Positions 1-7,585 are shown, counted from the first letter of the stretch. The stretch is DNA of 12,033 nucleotides from GCA-2687515 sp002687515 (GCA_030745835.1 JASLNU010000089.1:1-12033); one strand, 5' to 3'. Numbers and translations are program-made. Notes: generated from the letters alone by a model not told the origin.

Positions 1-150
1 GGAAAGGATCAAACGGAAAACGATGGAAACCCGGCGCTTGCAACACCGCAAATACGCCGCTTAATATCTTGAAACAGATGAGCCAGATCCTCCTATAGAT
101 CAGATCGCTAACTGTTCCAATTTATATGACGACGGACAGCCTTCATCGAA
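1..150. other. Left-edge region, no clear gene
   Basis: No complete gene is visible here. In plus frame 2 a short open stretch runs from the left edge to TAA at 62-64. It would be a basic C-terminal tail (ending HRKYAA) and has the most GC-rich third positions of the three frames, so it could be the end of an upstream gene. It is too short to identify. The hydrophobic helices expected just upstream of the dctQ remnant are absent in all three plus frames. In-frame stops for the dctQ frame occur at 70, 79, 109 and 127. No insertion-sequence end or direct repeat was recognised. Confidence 0.4.
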
Positions 151-486
151 ATGCTGACCGCCGCGGTTCCGCCAAGGGTGCGTGACATATTATCGCGCCT
201 GATCGCCTTCGCCGCGGCCGCCGTATGCCTGATTTGGGCGTGGTACACGTGGATCATATTCCTCGAACGCTTCGAAGACACCATGCTGTTCGACGAGCTG
301 CGCGCGCAACTCGATATCCGCCTTTGGGTTTCGACCGTCGCCTTCCCGTTCGGCTTTTTGCTCATGGGCATCGAGTTCGCGCGTTTTATATTCACAGCTG
401 AAACCATGCATATCGGGCTCGCTGGGATTGCCAGCGAACGGGTGGAGTTGGAGGAAACCAAACGCTCGCTGATGGGCGATGTCTGA
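151..486 (+). pseudogene. dctQ: 5'-truncated TRAP transporter small permease (DctQ) remnant
   Basis: This is the C-terminal half of a DctQ-type small permease, the four-helix membrane subunit that pairs with DctM in TRAP transporters (Na+-driven uptake of organic acids). Visible parts are the PPRVRDIL motif that usually follows helix 2, a hydrophobic helix at about residues 14-35 (helix 3), and a second at about 58-80 (helix 4, with PFGFLLMGIEFARF). Family members are about 160-200 aa; only 111 aa are open here. Family-like sequence (RRTAFIE) continues upstream to about position 130, where the frame hits TGA at 127-129. ATG 151 has no convincing Shine-Dalgarno sequence. I therefore read it as a decayed or recombined gene rather than a functional short one. 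The 3' end overlaps dctM by one base (TGATG), the normal dctQ-dctM junction. A sequencing or assembly break upstream could give the same picture. Confidence 0.62.
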
Positions 487-1892
487 TGGAATGGTATTGG
501 ATTCTCGCCGCGCTCCTGGGCTCGACGTTGGCCTTGATGTTTATCGGCGTGCCGGTAGGCATCGCCTTTATCCTGGTCAATACGGTGGCGGCCTTCCTGT
601 TGTTCGGGCGCTTCGGCGGCTTCGACGCCAACATGTTCGCCGGCATCAACCAACTGACCGACAACGCTTTCGCCAACATGGCGATCTTCGCCATCGTGCC
701 GATCCCGATGTTCCTGCTGATGGGCGAGCTGTTCTTTCACACCGGCCTGGCGGGCCGCATGTTCAATGCCGTCGAAAGCCTGATGGGGCGGGCGCCGGCG
801 CGCCTGTCTTACGTCACCGTGGCCGGCGGCACCGCCTTCGCCACCCTCTCCGGCTCGTCGATGGGTTCGACGGCGCTCCTCGGCACGCTGATGGTGCCCG
901 AAATGACCAGCCGCGGATACAAGAAGAGCATGTCGATCGGCCCGATCCTGGGGACCGGCGGGCTGGCCATGCTGATCCCGCCCTCGGCGCTGGCGGTTCT
1001 CCTGGGCACTCTGGCCGAGCTCGATATCGGCAGGCTGCTGATCGCCGGCATCATGCCCGGGCTAATCCTGGCGGTCATGTATGTGGTGCTGATTTTCCTG
1101 CTCACCGTAATCGATCCGGACGCCGCGCCGGTGTACGAGGTTCAATGGATAAGCTGGGCCCGGCGTTTCAAGATGTTCTTTGCCGACGTGGTCCCCATGA
1201 TCTCGGTCATTGTCATGGTCATCCTGCTGATCATGTTCGGCGTCGCGACGCCGTCGGAATCGGCGGCCTACGGATCGCTGGGCGTGATCCTGCTGTCGCT
1301 CATCTATCTATTCCTGGTGCCTCTCTTGCGCGGCGATCGGGACCAGGTGCGCGCCTTCTGGCCCGAGTTCCGCGTCGCGCTTTGGAAATCCATGTGGGGC
1401 GCCGGGCGGGTGACCATCATCGCGCTGATGATCCTGTTCGGCTCGAGCCTCTTTTCCAACGTCCTGGCGGCATCGGGCGCCAGCGTCAAGCTGATCGAAT
1501 GGGTCACCAGCTTCGATGTCTCCGGCATCGTCATGCTGCTGATCATGTTCGGAATCCTTCTTTTGCTCGGCATGTTCATGGACCAGTTGGCGATGATGCT
1601 TCTGACCGTGCCCATTTTCTTTCCGATCATCACCGGCATCGATTTCGGCATGGGGCCTGAGCGCCAGGTGATCTGGTTCGCGGTGATCATGCTGCTGGCC
1701 ATGGAAATAAGCTTCACCACGCCGCCCTTCGGGCTGTTGCTGTTCGTGATGCAGGGCGTCGCGCCGCCGGGAACGCGGTTCAGCGAAATCTGTCTGGCGG
1801 CGATCCCGTTCATGGCCTGCGCCATGCTGCTGGTGGCGCTGATCCTGCTGTTTCCGTCGATCGTCACCTGGCTGCCTTTTCTTACCGGGTAA
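486..1892 (+). CDS. dctM: TRAP transporter large permease (DctM)
   Basis: This is the large integral-membrane subunit of a TRAP transporter, the subunit that carries the Na+-coupled transport path for carboxylates and related solutes delivered by a periplasmic DctP protein. The 468-aa product is hydrophobic throughout. It has DctM-family stretches: FIGVPVGIAF near the N-terminus, GGLAMLIPPSALAVLLGTLAE at about residues 159-179, an elongated polar loop at about 210-235, and near the C-terminus GMFMDQLAMMLLTVPIFFP and SFTTPPFGLLLFVMQGVAP. It is slightly longer than the common 425-440 aa form, as in the larger-loop DctM subgroup. The ATG overlaps the dctQ stop by one base, implying translational coupling. 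It looks intact, but its DctQ partner is truncated and no DctP gene lies in the window, so function depends on genes outside or on another DctQ. The substrate cannot be read from sequence. Confidence 0.93.
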   Translation: MEWYWILAALLGSTLALMFIGVPVGIAFILVNTVAAFLLFGRFGGFDANMFAGINQLTDNAFANMAIFAIVPIPMFLLMGELFFHTGLAGRMFNAVESLMGRAPARLSYVTVAGGTAFATLSGSSMGSTALLGTLMVPEMTSRGYKKSMSIGPILGTGGLAMLIPPSALAVLLGTLAELDIGRLLIAGIMPGLILAVMYVVLIFLLTVIDPDAAPVYEVQWISWARRFKMFFADVVPMISVIVMVILLIMFGVATPSESAAYGSLGVILLSLIYLFLVPLLRGDRDQVRAFWPEFRVALWKSMWGAGRVTIIALMILFGSSLFSNVLAASGASVKLIEWVTSFDVSGIVMLLIMFGILLLLGMFMDQLAMMLLTVPIFFPIITGIDFGMGPERQVIWFAVIMLLAMEISFTTPPFGLLLFVMQGVAPPGTRFSEICLAAIPFMACAMLLVALILLFPSIVTWLPFLTG

Positions 1893-1946
1893 TACCGCAA
1901 CCGGGTGCGGCAAGTCAGACCTGTCATGGTCAGAATCCAATCGCGC

Positions 1947-1974
1947 TTGATCGGCATTATGCGATTGCTATTAT
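1947..1974 (+). promoter_or_regulatory. Putative sigma-70-type promoter for the molybdoenzyme operon
   Basis: TTGATC (1947-1952) and TATTAT (1969-1974) are separated by 16 bases, in an AT-rich island within otherwise GC-rich DNA between dctM and the molybdoenzyme gene. The -10 matches consensus at 5 of 6 positions and the -35 at 4 of 6. A start near 1981 would leave a 5' leader of roughly 128 nt containing the hairpin at 2053-2071. This would let the molybdoenzyme genes be transcribed independently of dctM. It is a consensus match only. Confidence 0.4.
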
Positions 1975-2052
1975 TGATTGGCGCTTGAACGGCAGTGCTC
2001 TGCGAGATCTCGGAAAACCGGCGATTGGTAGTTTCGGGGTGCCGGCGCCGAA

Positions 2053-2071
2053 GGTGACCGCAACGGTCACC
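2053..2071 (+). promoter_or_regulatory. Perfect 8-bp hairpin in the leader of the molybdoenzyme operon
   Basis: GGTGACCG (2053-2060) and CGGTCACC (2064-2071) form a perfect inverted repeat with a 3-base loop, ending 37 bases before the start codon and 24 bases before the GGGGA ribosome-binding site. No T-run follows, so it does not look like an intrinsic terminator. An operator half-site pair or an RNA hairpin stabilising the leader are both possible. Confidence 0.4.
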
Positions 2072-2108
2072 CGGTTGTAAGGACACAGACAAGCTGGGGA
2101 TTTGATCC

Positions 2109-4691
2109 ATGTCTGACCAAAAAGAACATCGGGTCGTTTATGTCGCGCACCCGGCGAGCGGCCTGGCGAGGTCGAATTTCCCCCTGGAATGCCATGTCGA
2201 AGGCGACGAGATTGTCAGATCGCTGCCGTTCTATATTCCCGATGATGTCAGGCTTTATGAGATAAAAACCTCGCGCGGCACCTTCACGCGGCCAAGAAAA
2301 GAAGTGCAGATGCCCTTGGCGTTTGCCGCCAAGCGGCGCGTCAACACGGCAACCAGGGTGAAATACCCCCTATTGCGGGATGACTGGTCCCCCGACAATC
2401 CGAATGCGGAGCAGCGCGGCAAGAGCAGCTATTCCCGCATCGGCTGGGACCAGGCGCTCGACATCGTTGCCGACCAGATAAAACGAATTCATGAAAAATA
2501 TGGGTCGATGGAACCGGTTCTGGTGCAAGCCGACGGCCACGGGCATAGCGGATACATGCAGTCTCTGCACTTCTGGGGGCACTATCTGTTCGACATGATC
2601 CGCGAGCATCTGGGATGGGGTTGGTGGACCCAGCAGGTGCGCAATCCCGACAGTTGGGAAGGTTATTACTGGGGCGCCAAGCATGTATGGGGTTTCGATG
2701 ACACCCTTGGCGAGCCCTATCAGGATGCGGTCTGGGACGACGTGCTCGAATCTGCGGAAATGGTTATTTTCTCGGGCAACGATCCGGAGGCGACCGGGCT
2801 CGGCATGTCGGGATCGAGCGCGCTGGAAATGCCGAAATGGCTGAAGCGTGCCGGTATCAAGATTATCGCCATTTCACCGGACCTCAACTACGCCGCCGCG
2901 GTGCATGCCGACAAGTGGATCCCGTTGAAGCCGAATACCGACGCGGCGCTTTATTTTGCCGTCGCCCATACCTGGATCACCGAGGGATGCTATGACAAGG
3001 AATATGTAAAATCGCACACCGTCGGCTTCGATGAATTCAAGAGCCACGTGATGGGCGAAGACGACGGCACCGAAAAAACGCCGGCCTGGGCGGAGCAGAT
3101 AACCGGCGTGCCGGCACACACAATTCGCGCCCTTGCCAGGGAATGGGCGGCCAAAAAGACCTCACTGTCGGTCTATTTCGGGGGCTCGAAGATCAGAGGC
3201 ACGATGTCGCATATAACCGCCAGGCTGGAAGCCTATGTGCTGGCGATGCAGGGCATCGGCCGCCCGGGACGGCAGTTCCTTAGAACCGGGGCGCCATCTT
3301 TCTACAAGAAATCCCTGGCCCAGGTGCCCCGCTATCCCGATGTGGATTTTAAGGGCGTCGCCATGAATCCGATGATCGAATATGCCATCGGCAAAGGGCC
3401 GATGTCGCCGGTATTCATCCCCAGAACCCTGGCCGCCGAAGCGATCCAGTGCCGCATCGTCGAATGGCGCAGCACGACCTCGGCGTTGGCGAAGACCGAG
3501 GACCAATTCAAGCAATACCGCTTTCCGCCGGACCAAGATCATCCCGGCATTCGCATGGTCTGGAACGAAAACGGCAGTCAGCCGGGAAGCTGGGGACACG
3601 GCTGGAACTGGTTACAGGCGCTGCAAAATCCGCGCATTGAATTCGTCCTCGGCGTCCATCCCTGGCTCGAAAACGACATCCCCTTTTCCGATCTTATACT
3701 GCCGGCGCAGACCAGCTACGAGCATGAGGATCTGGTGACCGTGCAACGCAGCGATATCCTGGCCATGTTCTACCAGGACCAGGCCATCAAACCGGTCGGC
3801 GAGTCGAAAAGCGACTTCGAGATCCACCGGATGATCGGCCAGCGGCTGGGACTGGATGCGGCGTTTCCGCCCGCCGAGGAATGGTTGCAGGCCGCCTACG
3901 GGGGAACCCTGGCGTCGACCAAGCATGGCATTGGCTGGGAAGAGTTCAAGGAGCGGAAATACTTCGTCTACGATTGCCCGACCTGGGACGAATGGGTGGA
4001 TATCAAGAAGGAGTACGGTTACGGGGAGAAAGACGGCGGCCTGCACTGGTTCTGGTCGTCCGGCGGCGGGCTGGATACGCCGTCGGGAAAGATCGAGTTC
4101 GTGTCGTCGAGGATCGCGGAGCTTGATCCTGAAAGTACGGAAAGGCCGCCGCTGGCAAAATGGGTAACCCATTCCGAACAGCCGGGGTCTCCAAAGGCGG
4201 AAGAGTATCCGATGACGGTCATGTCCAATCATTCGAGGTTTAGATTCCACGTCCAAGGCGACGATATCGACTGGATCAGGGAGATCGCCAAGGTGCCTGG
4301 GCCGGATGGTTACTTGTACGAGCCGTGCTGGATCCACCCCAGCGAAGCCGAAGCCAGAGGCATCGCCGACGGCGATGTCGTCATGGTGCACAATGACCGT
4401 GGCGGCGTGCTGTGCGGCGCCGTGCTGACTGAACGCATTATTCCGGGCGCCCTGTCCATCGACCACGGCGCCAAGATGGATCTTGCAACGCTGCACAACC
4501 GGCTGATCGACCGGGGCGGCTGTATCAATTTGATCGTGCCGACGCCGCTGGAAAAATATGGCGAGGGAAAGGAAATCAAGATACCGGAAATGAACGTCAG
4601 CGGCTTCCTGGCGGAAATTGCCAAGGTGGACCCGTCGGACATCGTGGCGGGTACCGGTATCGGCGAGGCAGCGACGGTGCCCAATGGATAA
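2109..4691 (+). CDS. Molybdopterin oxidoreductase, transhydroxylase (AthL)-like catalytic subunit
   Basis: Catalytic subunit (860 aa) of the DMSO-reductase superfamily that binds a bis-MGD molybdenum (or tungsten) centre. It resembles the large subunit of pyrogallol-phloroglucinol transhydroxylase from Pelobacter acidigallici (AthL, about 875 aa). Shared features are a similar length, no N-terminal CxxC iron-sulfur motif, no twin-arginine signal (so cytoplasmic), and NPDSWEG at residues 179-185, where Ser182 corresponds to the Mo-ligand serine and Asp181 to the adjacent catalytic aspartate. The C-terminal RGGCIN (802-807) also fits. Other landmarks are the GHGHSGY histidine cluster (143-149), SGNDPEATG (222-230), DLILPAQTSYE (528-538) and a C-terminal MGD-binding beta domain at about 690-815 with EARGIADGD and HNDRGGV. 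The ATG follows GGGGA (2096-2100) at 8-base spacing. The last 8 bases overlap the small-subunit gene. The family is secure; the actual substrate (polyphenol, other aromatic or something else) is unknown. Comparison with AthL is from memory, not a computed alignment. Confidence 0.85.
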   Translation: MSDQKEHRVVYVAHPASGLARSNFPLECHVEGDEIVRSLPFYIPDDVRLYEIKTSRGTFTRPRKEVQMPLAFAAKRRVNTATRVKYPLLRDDWSPDNPNAEQRGKSSYSRIGWDQALDIVADQIKRIHEKYGSMEPVLVQADGHGHSGYMQSLHFWGHYLFDMIREHLGWGWWTQQVRNPDSWEGYYWGAKHVWGFDDTLGEPYQDAVWDDVLESAEMVIFSGNDPEATGLGMSGSSALEMPKWLKRAGIKIIAISPDLNYAAAVHADKWIPLKPNTDAALYFAVAHTWITEGCYDKEYVKSHTVGFDEFKSHVMGEDDGTEKTPAWAEQITGVPAHTIRALAREWAAKKTSLSVYFGGSKIRGTMSHITARLEAYVLAMQGIGRPGRQFLRTGAPSFYKKSLAQVPRYPDVDFKGVAMNPMIEYAIGKGPMSPVFIPRTLAAEAIQCRIVEWRSTTSALAKTEDQFKQYRFPPDQDHPGIRMVWNENGSQPGSWGHGWNWLQALQNPRIEFVLGVHPWLENDIPFSDLILPAQTSYEHEDLVTVQRSDILAMFYQDQAIKPVGESKSDFEIHRMIGQRLGLDAAFPPAEEWLQAAYGGTLASTKHGIGWEEFKERKYFVYDCPTWDEWVDIKKEYGYGEKDGGLHWFWSSGGGLDTPSGKIEFVSSRIAELDPESTERPPLAKWVTHSEQPGSPKAEEYPMTVMSNHSRFRFHVQGDDIDWIREIAKVPGPDGYLYEPCWIHPSEAEARGIADGDVVMVHNDRGGVLCGAVLTERIIPGALSIDHGAKMDLATLHNRLIDRGGCINLIVPTPLEKYGEGKEIKIPEMNVSGFLAEIAKVDPSDIVAGTGIGEAATVPNG

Positions 4692-5493
4692 TAAAACATT
4701 CCTGATCGATGTCGAAAAATGCACCGGCTGCATGCTGTGCTCCATCGCCTGCAAGGACGAGCATGTCGGCAGCACCTATTCGCCCTGGACCAAGCCGCAG
4801 CCAGGTACCGGGCAGTTCTGGATCAACGTGCTTCCGCTGGAACGGGGCCGGATACCGAGGGTACGGATGTCCTATCTGCCGGTTCACTGCCAGAACTGCG
4901 AACATGCACCCTGCGTCAGGGCATGCCCCGAGGCGGCCATCAAGACTCGCGCCGACGGTCTGGTATGGATTGACCCTGGCCAGTGCACCGTTTGCGATCT
5001 TTGCACCGAAGCCTGTCCCTACGATGTCATCTTTATCAACAGCGATCTTGAGATTGCTCAGAAATGCACGGGCTGCGCCCACCGCGTCGACGATGGTGAA
5101 CTGCCAAGATGCGTCGACGTCTGCCCCCACGACGCCATCATTTTCGGCGAGGTTGAAAACCGCAAGCCGCTTGAGGTCTATCTCCCCAAATACGGAACCG
5201 AGCCGAGGGTCTATTGGAAGGGGCTGCCGAAGCCGTGGATTGCGGGCACGGTGATAGACGCCGCCGCCGATGAGGTGATTTCGGGGGTGTCGGTCACTTC
5301 GATCGATCTCCTTGAGAACGGATCGGTCAGCGTCCTTTCGGATGCGTTCGGCGATTTCTGGATAAACGGCATGGAGAAAGACCGAAAGTATCGGATAGAG
5401 ATTAGAAAAGAAGGCTACGAAGACTTTCTCGCAACCGTCACCACCGATGGCGATCAGGACCTGGGGACCGTCGGACTGAAAAAAACGGCATAG
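4684..5493 (+). CDS. Four-cluster ferredoxin subunit with C-terminal Cna-B-like domain (AthS-like)
   Basis: Electron-transfer partner (269 aa) of the preceding molybdoenzyme. Sixteen cysteines fall into four groups: 13/16/19/23, 69/72/77/81, 101/104/107/111 and 128/131/143/147, the pattern of a four-[4Fe-4S] DmsB/PhsB-type subunit. From about residue 186 to the end is a separate beta-rich domain (GTVIDAAADEVISGVSV, then SDAFGDFWI and YRIEIRKEGYE), typical of Cna-B/carboxypeptidase-regulatory-like folds. The same arrangement is known in AthS of pyrogallol transhydroxylase (about 274 aa), which is reported to carry only three clusters. There is no Tat signal or membrane helix, so it is cytoplasmic. 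I chose ATG 4684, giving a start MDNKTFLIDVEKC typical of the family and overlapping the upstream stop by 8 bases (ATGGATAA). An open extension back to 4618 lies inside the large-subunit gene and is unlikely to be used. Confidence 0.88.
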   Translation: MDNKTFLIDVEKCTGCMLCSIACKDEHVGSTYSPWTKPQPGTGQFWINVLPLERGRIPRVRMSYLPVHCQNCEHAPCVRACPEAAIKTRADGLVWIDPGQCTVCDLCTEACPYDVIFINSDLEIAQKCTGCAHRVDDGELPRCVDVCPHDAIIFGEVENRKPLEVYLPKYGTEPRVYWKGLPKPWIAGTVIDAAADEVISGVSVTSIDLLENGSVSVLSDAFGDFWINGMEKDRKYRIEIRKEGYEDFLATVTTDGDQDLGTVGLKKTA

Positions 5494-5552
5494 GGCTCCT
5501 CCTGGGCATGGTCAGGCAGCTCACGCTCAATTCGTCCGACAATGCCCCCCAA

Positions 5553-7514
5553 TCAGCATTTTACTTTGACGTAGCTGCCGGGCGCCGGTTCGATGACTTT
5601 GAGCTTGCCGTCGCCGGGAACGCGGGCGGCGATTTTTTTGCCGGACTTGCGGAACAGCCATCTGTGCCAGTCCGGCCACCAGGAGCCAGGAGTCTCGTCG
5701 GCGTCGGCAGACCAGTCCTCGAAGGTCGCGTAGGTCTTTTTGCCGGCGGTCGTCCAATATTGATACTTCTTTTTATGGGGCGGATTGATGACGCCTGCGA
5801 TGTGACCGGAACCGGCCATGACAAAGCGGTTGGTGCCGGCATATAGCTGGGTCGCCTTGAACACCGATTTGGCCGGCGCGATATGATCTTCCCGGCTGGC
5901 CAGGATATAGGTTGGAATTTCAATTTTGCGGAGATCCACCGGTTCACCCATGAGTTCGAGGCCGCCCGGTTTGGACAGCAGATTCTGCTGATAGAGGCTG
6001 CGCAAATAATCGAACAATAGACGGTACGGGAAGCGCGTCGAATCCGAATTCCAAAACAACAAATCGAAGACCGGCGGCTGTTTGCCCATCAGGTAATTGT
6101 TGATAACGAAATACCAGATCAAGTCGTTGGCCCGAAGCGCATTAAAGGTGGCCGCCATTTTCGGCCCGTCGAGATAGCCTTTGTCGCGGACTTCGCGTTC
6201 GAGCATCGAGATTTGTGTTTCGTCGGTAAGGACCAGCAACTCACCGGCCTCTTCGAAATCCACCTGGGCGGCGAAAAAAGTCACCGCCGAAATGCGGTCG
6301 TCATTGGTTGCCGCCATATAGGCCAGCACCGCCGCCATCAGCGTGCCGCCGATGCAATAGCCGATGGCGGTCACCTGACGCTCGCCGGTCGCCTGTTCGA
6401 TGGCGTCGAGGGCAGCGAAAATACCGCCGGCGGCGTAATCATCGAAACTCTTATCGGCAAAGCTTTCGTCCGGATTGACCCAGGATAGGACAAAGACCGT
6501 ATAACCCTTGCCAACCGCCCAGCGGATGAAGGAATTGTCCTCGCGGAGATCGAGAATGTAGAACTTGTTGATCCAGGGCGGCACGATCAAGAGCGGCTTT
6601 TGATAAACCTTTTCGGTGGTCGGCGCATATTGGATGAGCTGCATGAATGGCGTCTCGAAGACCACCGAGCCCTCGGCGGTGGCGACGTTCTCGCCGACCT
6701 CAAAGGCGTCCATGTCGGTTTGGCGCGGGCGCATGATGTCGAAACCGTCTTTGAGATCGTTGAAGTAATTTTCGAAACCTTGGGCCAGATTTTGCCCTTT
6801 GGTGCGCATGGTCTCCCGGACTACCATCGGATTAGTCATCGCGAAATTGGTCGGCGCCAGAGCCTCGGTGATCATCCGGGTAAAGAATTTGATTTTCATG
6901 CGGCCGAGCTCGTCGATGCCGTCGACATCGCCGATGAGCGTCTGCAGCCACTTCGTGTTCAGCAGGTAGGACTGCATGACGAAATTAAAAATCGGGCTTT
7001 CCGACCATTCGGCATCCCTGAAACGGTAATCGTCCTCATCCGGCTCGACATCGGGTTGCTCGATTTCCTGGCCGAGCATGCGGGCCGTCGTGTTGAGCCA
7101 GAGATTTTGGTAGCCCTGCCAAAGTTCCATCTGGGCCGTCATCATCTTGGCCGGATCCGGCGCCGTCATCAGCGGCGCCAAGCCCTTCATATTTTTGGCC
7201 GCGGCGTCAAAATCAAAGGCATCCATGTCCATGCCCGGTATGCCCGTAGCCGGGAAGTCCATTTTGGTCAGCGCTTTTTGGAGTTTCTTGAAGATGTCCG
7301 GGTCTAAGCCGTTTGGCCCGAAAGATTTCAATAGATCCGGTTGATTCTTGGTCCAGGCTTCGATCCAATCGCCCAAATCGCCATAATTTCCGGGTATATT
7401 CCCAGGCATGCTCCCGGGCATATTCTTGGTGAATTCGGTAAAATCGGCGGCCATTTTTGCCACCAATTCTGAGAAATTGGGAAAGCTCTTTTTGCTATTG
7501 TCCGATGGCGACAT
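5553..7514 (-). CDS. phaC: Class I poly(3-hydroxyalkanoate) synthase
   Basis: Polymerises (R)-3-hydroxyacyl-CoA (mainly 3-hydroxybutyryl-CoA) into PHA at the granule surface. The 653-aa protein has the PhaC N-terminal domain (YRFRDAEWSESPIFNFVMQSYLL, about 163-185) and an alpha/beta-hydrolase catalytic domain. The lipase-like box GYCIGG gives nucleophile Cys387; REDH gives Asp543 and GSGHIAGVINPP gives His571. The spacing matches the Cys319/Asp480/His508 triad of the Cupriavidus necator enzyme. It is about 60 residues longer than that enzyme; the extra length is mostly N-terminal and includes a Met-Pro-Gly-rich stretch (residues 32-43). ATG 7514 is preceded on the minus strand by AGAGG at 7-base spacing. 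It lies downstream of the phasin gene on the same strand, 139 bases apart, with its own probable promoter. It converges with the molybdoenzyme operon across 59 bases that contain no strong terminator. Confidence 0.96.
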   Translation of the reverse strand: MSPSDNSKKSFPNFSELVAKMAADFTEFTKNMPGSMPGNIPGNYGDLGDWIEAWTKNQPDLLKSFGPNGLDPDIFKKLQKALTKMDFPATGIPGMDMDAFDFDAAAKNMKGLAPLMTAPDPAKMMTAQMELWQGYQNLWLNTTARMLGQEIEQPDVEPDEDDYRFRDAEWSESPIFNFVMQSYLLNTKWLQTLIGDVDGIDELGRMKIKFFTRMITEALAPTNFAMTNPMVVRETMRTKGQNLAQGFENYFNDLKDGFDIMRPRQTDMDAFEVGENVATAEGSVVFETPFMQLIQYAPTTEKVYQKPLLIVPPWINKFYILDLREDNSFIRWAVGKGYTVFVLSWVNPDESFADKSFDDYAAGGIFAALDAIEQATGERQVTAIGYCIGGTLMAAVLAYMAATNDDRISAVTFFAAQVDFEEAGELLVLTDETQISMLEREVRDKGYLDGPKMAATFNALRANDLIWYFVINNYLMGKQPPVFDLLFWNSDSTRFPYRLLFDYLRSLYQQNLLSKPGGLELMGEPVDLRKIEIPTYILASREDHIAPAKSVFKATQLYAGTNRFVMAGSGHIAGVINPPHKKKYQYWTTAGKKTYATFEDWSADADETPGSWWPDWHRWLFRKSGKKIAARVPGDGKLKVIEPAPGSYVKVKC

Positions 7515-7541
7515 GGCAGGGCCTCTAAATTCACAGAAATA

Positions 7542-7572
7542 CGGGTGTTAAACCAATTAAGGTCAACACCCG
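7542..7572. promoter_or_regulatory. Operator-like inverted repeat upstream of phaC
   Basis: CGGGTGTT (7542-7549) and AACACCCG (7565-7572) form a perfect 8-bp inverted repeat around a 15-base AT-rich centre. An inner ACC/GGT pair (7552-7554/7561-7563) extends it. It covers the spacer and -10 of the putative phaC promoter and ends 28 bases from the start codon. It carries no TTTTGC/GCAAAA elements, so it differs from the PhaR-type sites upstream of the phasin gene. No T-run follows on either strand. A repressor site is likelier than a terminator. Confidence 0.45.
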
Positions 7573-7585
7573 CTTAGACTGTCAA
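7556..7585 (-). promoter_or_regulatory. Putative phaC promoter
   Basis: Read on the minus strand, a perfect TTGACA -35 (7580-7585) is followed after 18 bases by CTTAAT (7556-7561, 4 of 6 matches to TATAAT). A start near 7549 would give a leader of about 35 nt with the AGAGG ribosome-binding site. This suggests phaC can be transcribed separately from the phasin gene. It is a consensus match only. Confidence 0.42.

Larger units (their letters stand above)
1898..2077. repeat. Long-range 10-bp inverted repeat bracketing the intergenic region
   Basis: CAACCGGGTG at 1898-1907, immediately after the dctM stop, is the exact reverse complement of CACCCGGTTG at 2068-2077, just before the molybdoenzyme ribosome-binding site. 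The left arm also sits inside a small local hairpin, CCGCA/TGCGG (1895-1899/1906-1910). The arms bracket the putative promoter. They could be paired binding sites for a dimeric regulator acting by looping, or chance. Confidence 0.3.

Noticed and set aside
479..1660. Long overlapping reading frame, Arg/His-rich, inside dctM
   Set aside because: It overlaps the clearly recognisable DctM frame, has an unnatural composition rich in Arg, His, Gly and Asp, and no family motif. It is a GC-rich shadow frame.
1895..1910. Intrinsic terminator after dctM
   Set aside because: The CCGCA/TGCGG stem is only 5 bp and is not followed by a T-run.
3612..4775. 387-residue antisense frame across the molybdoenzyme genes
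   Set aside because: It lies opposite strongly conserved coding sequence, crosses the gene junction and shows no recognisable domain.
5494..5552. Bidirectional terminator between the molybdoenzyme operon and phaC
   Set aside because: Only a 6-bp GGGCAT/ATGCCC pairing with a loop of about 32 bases exists, and no T-run follows. It is too weak to annotate.
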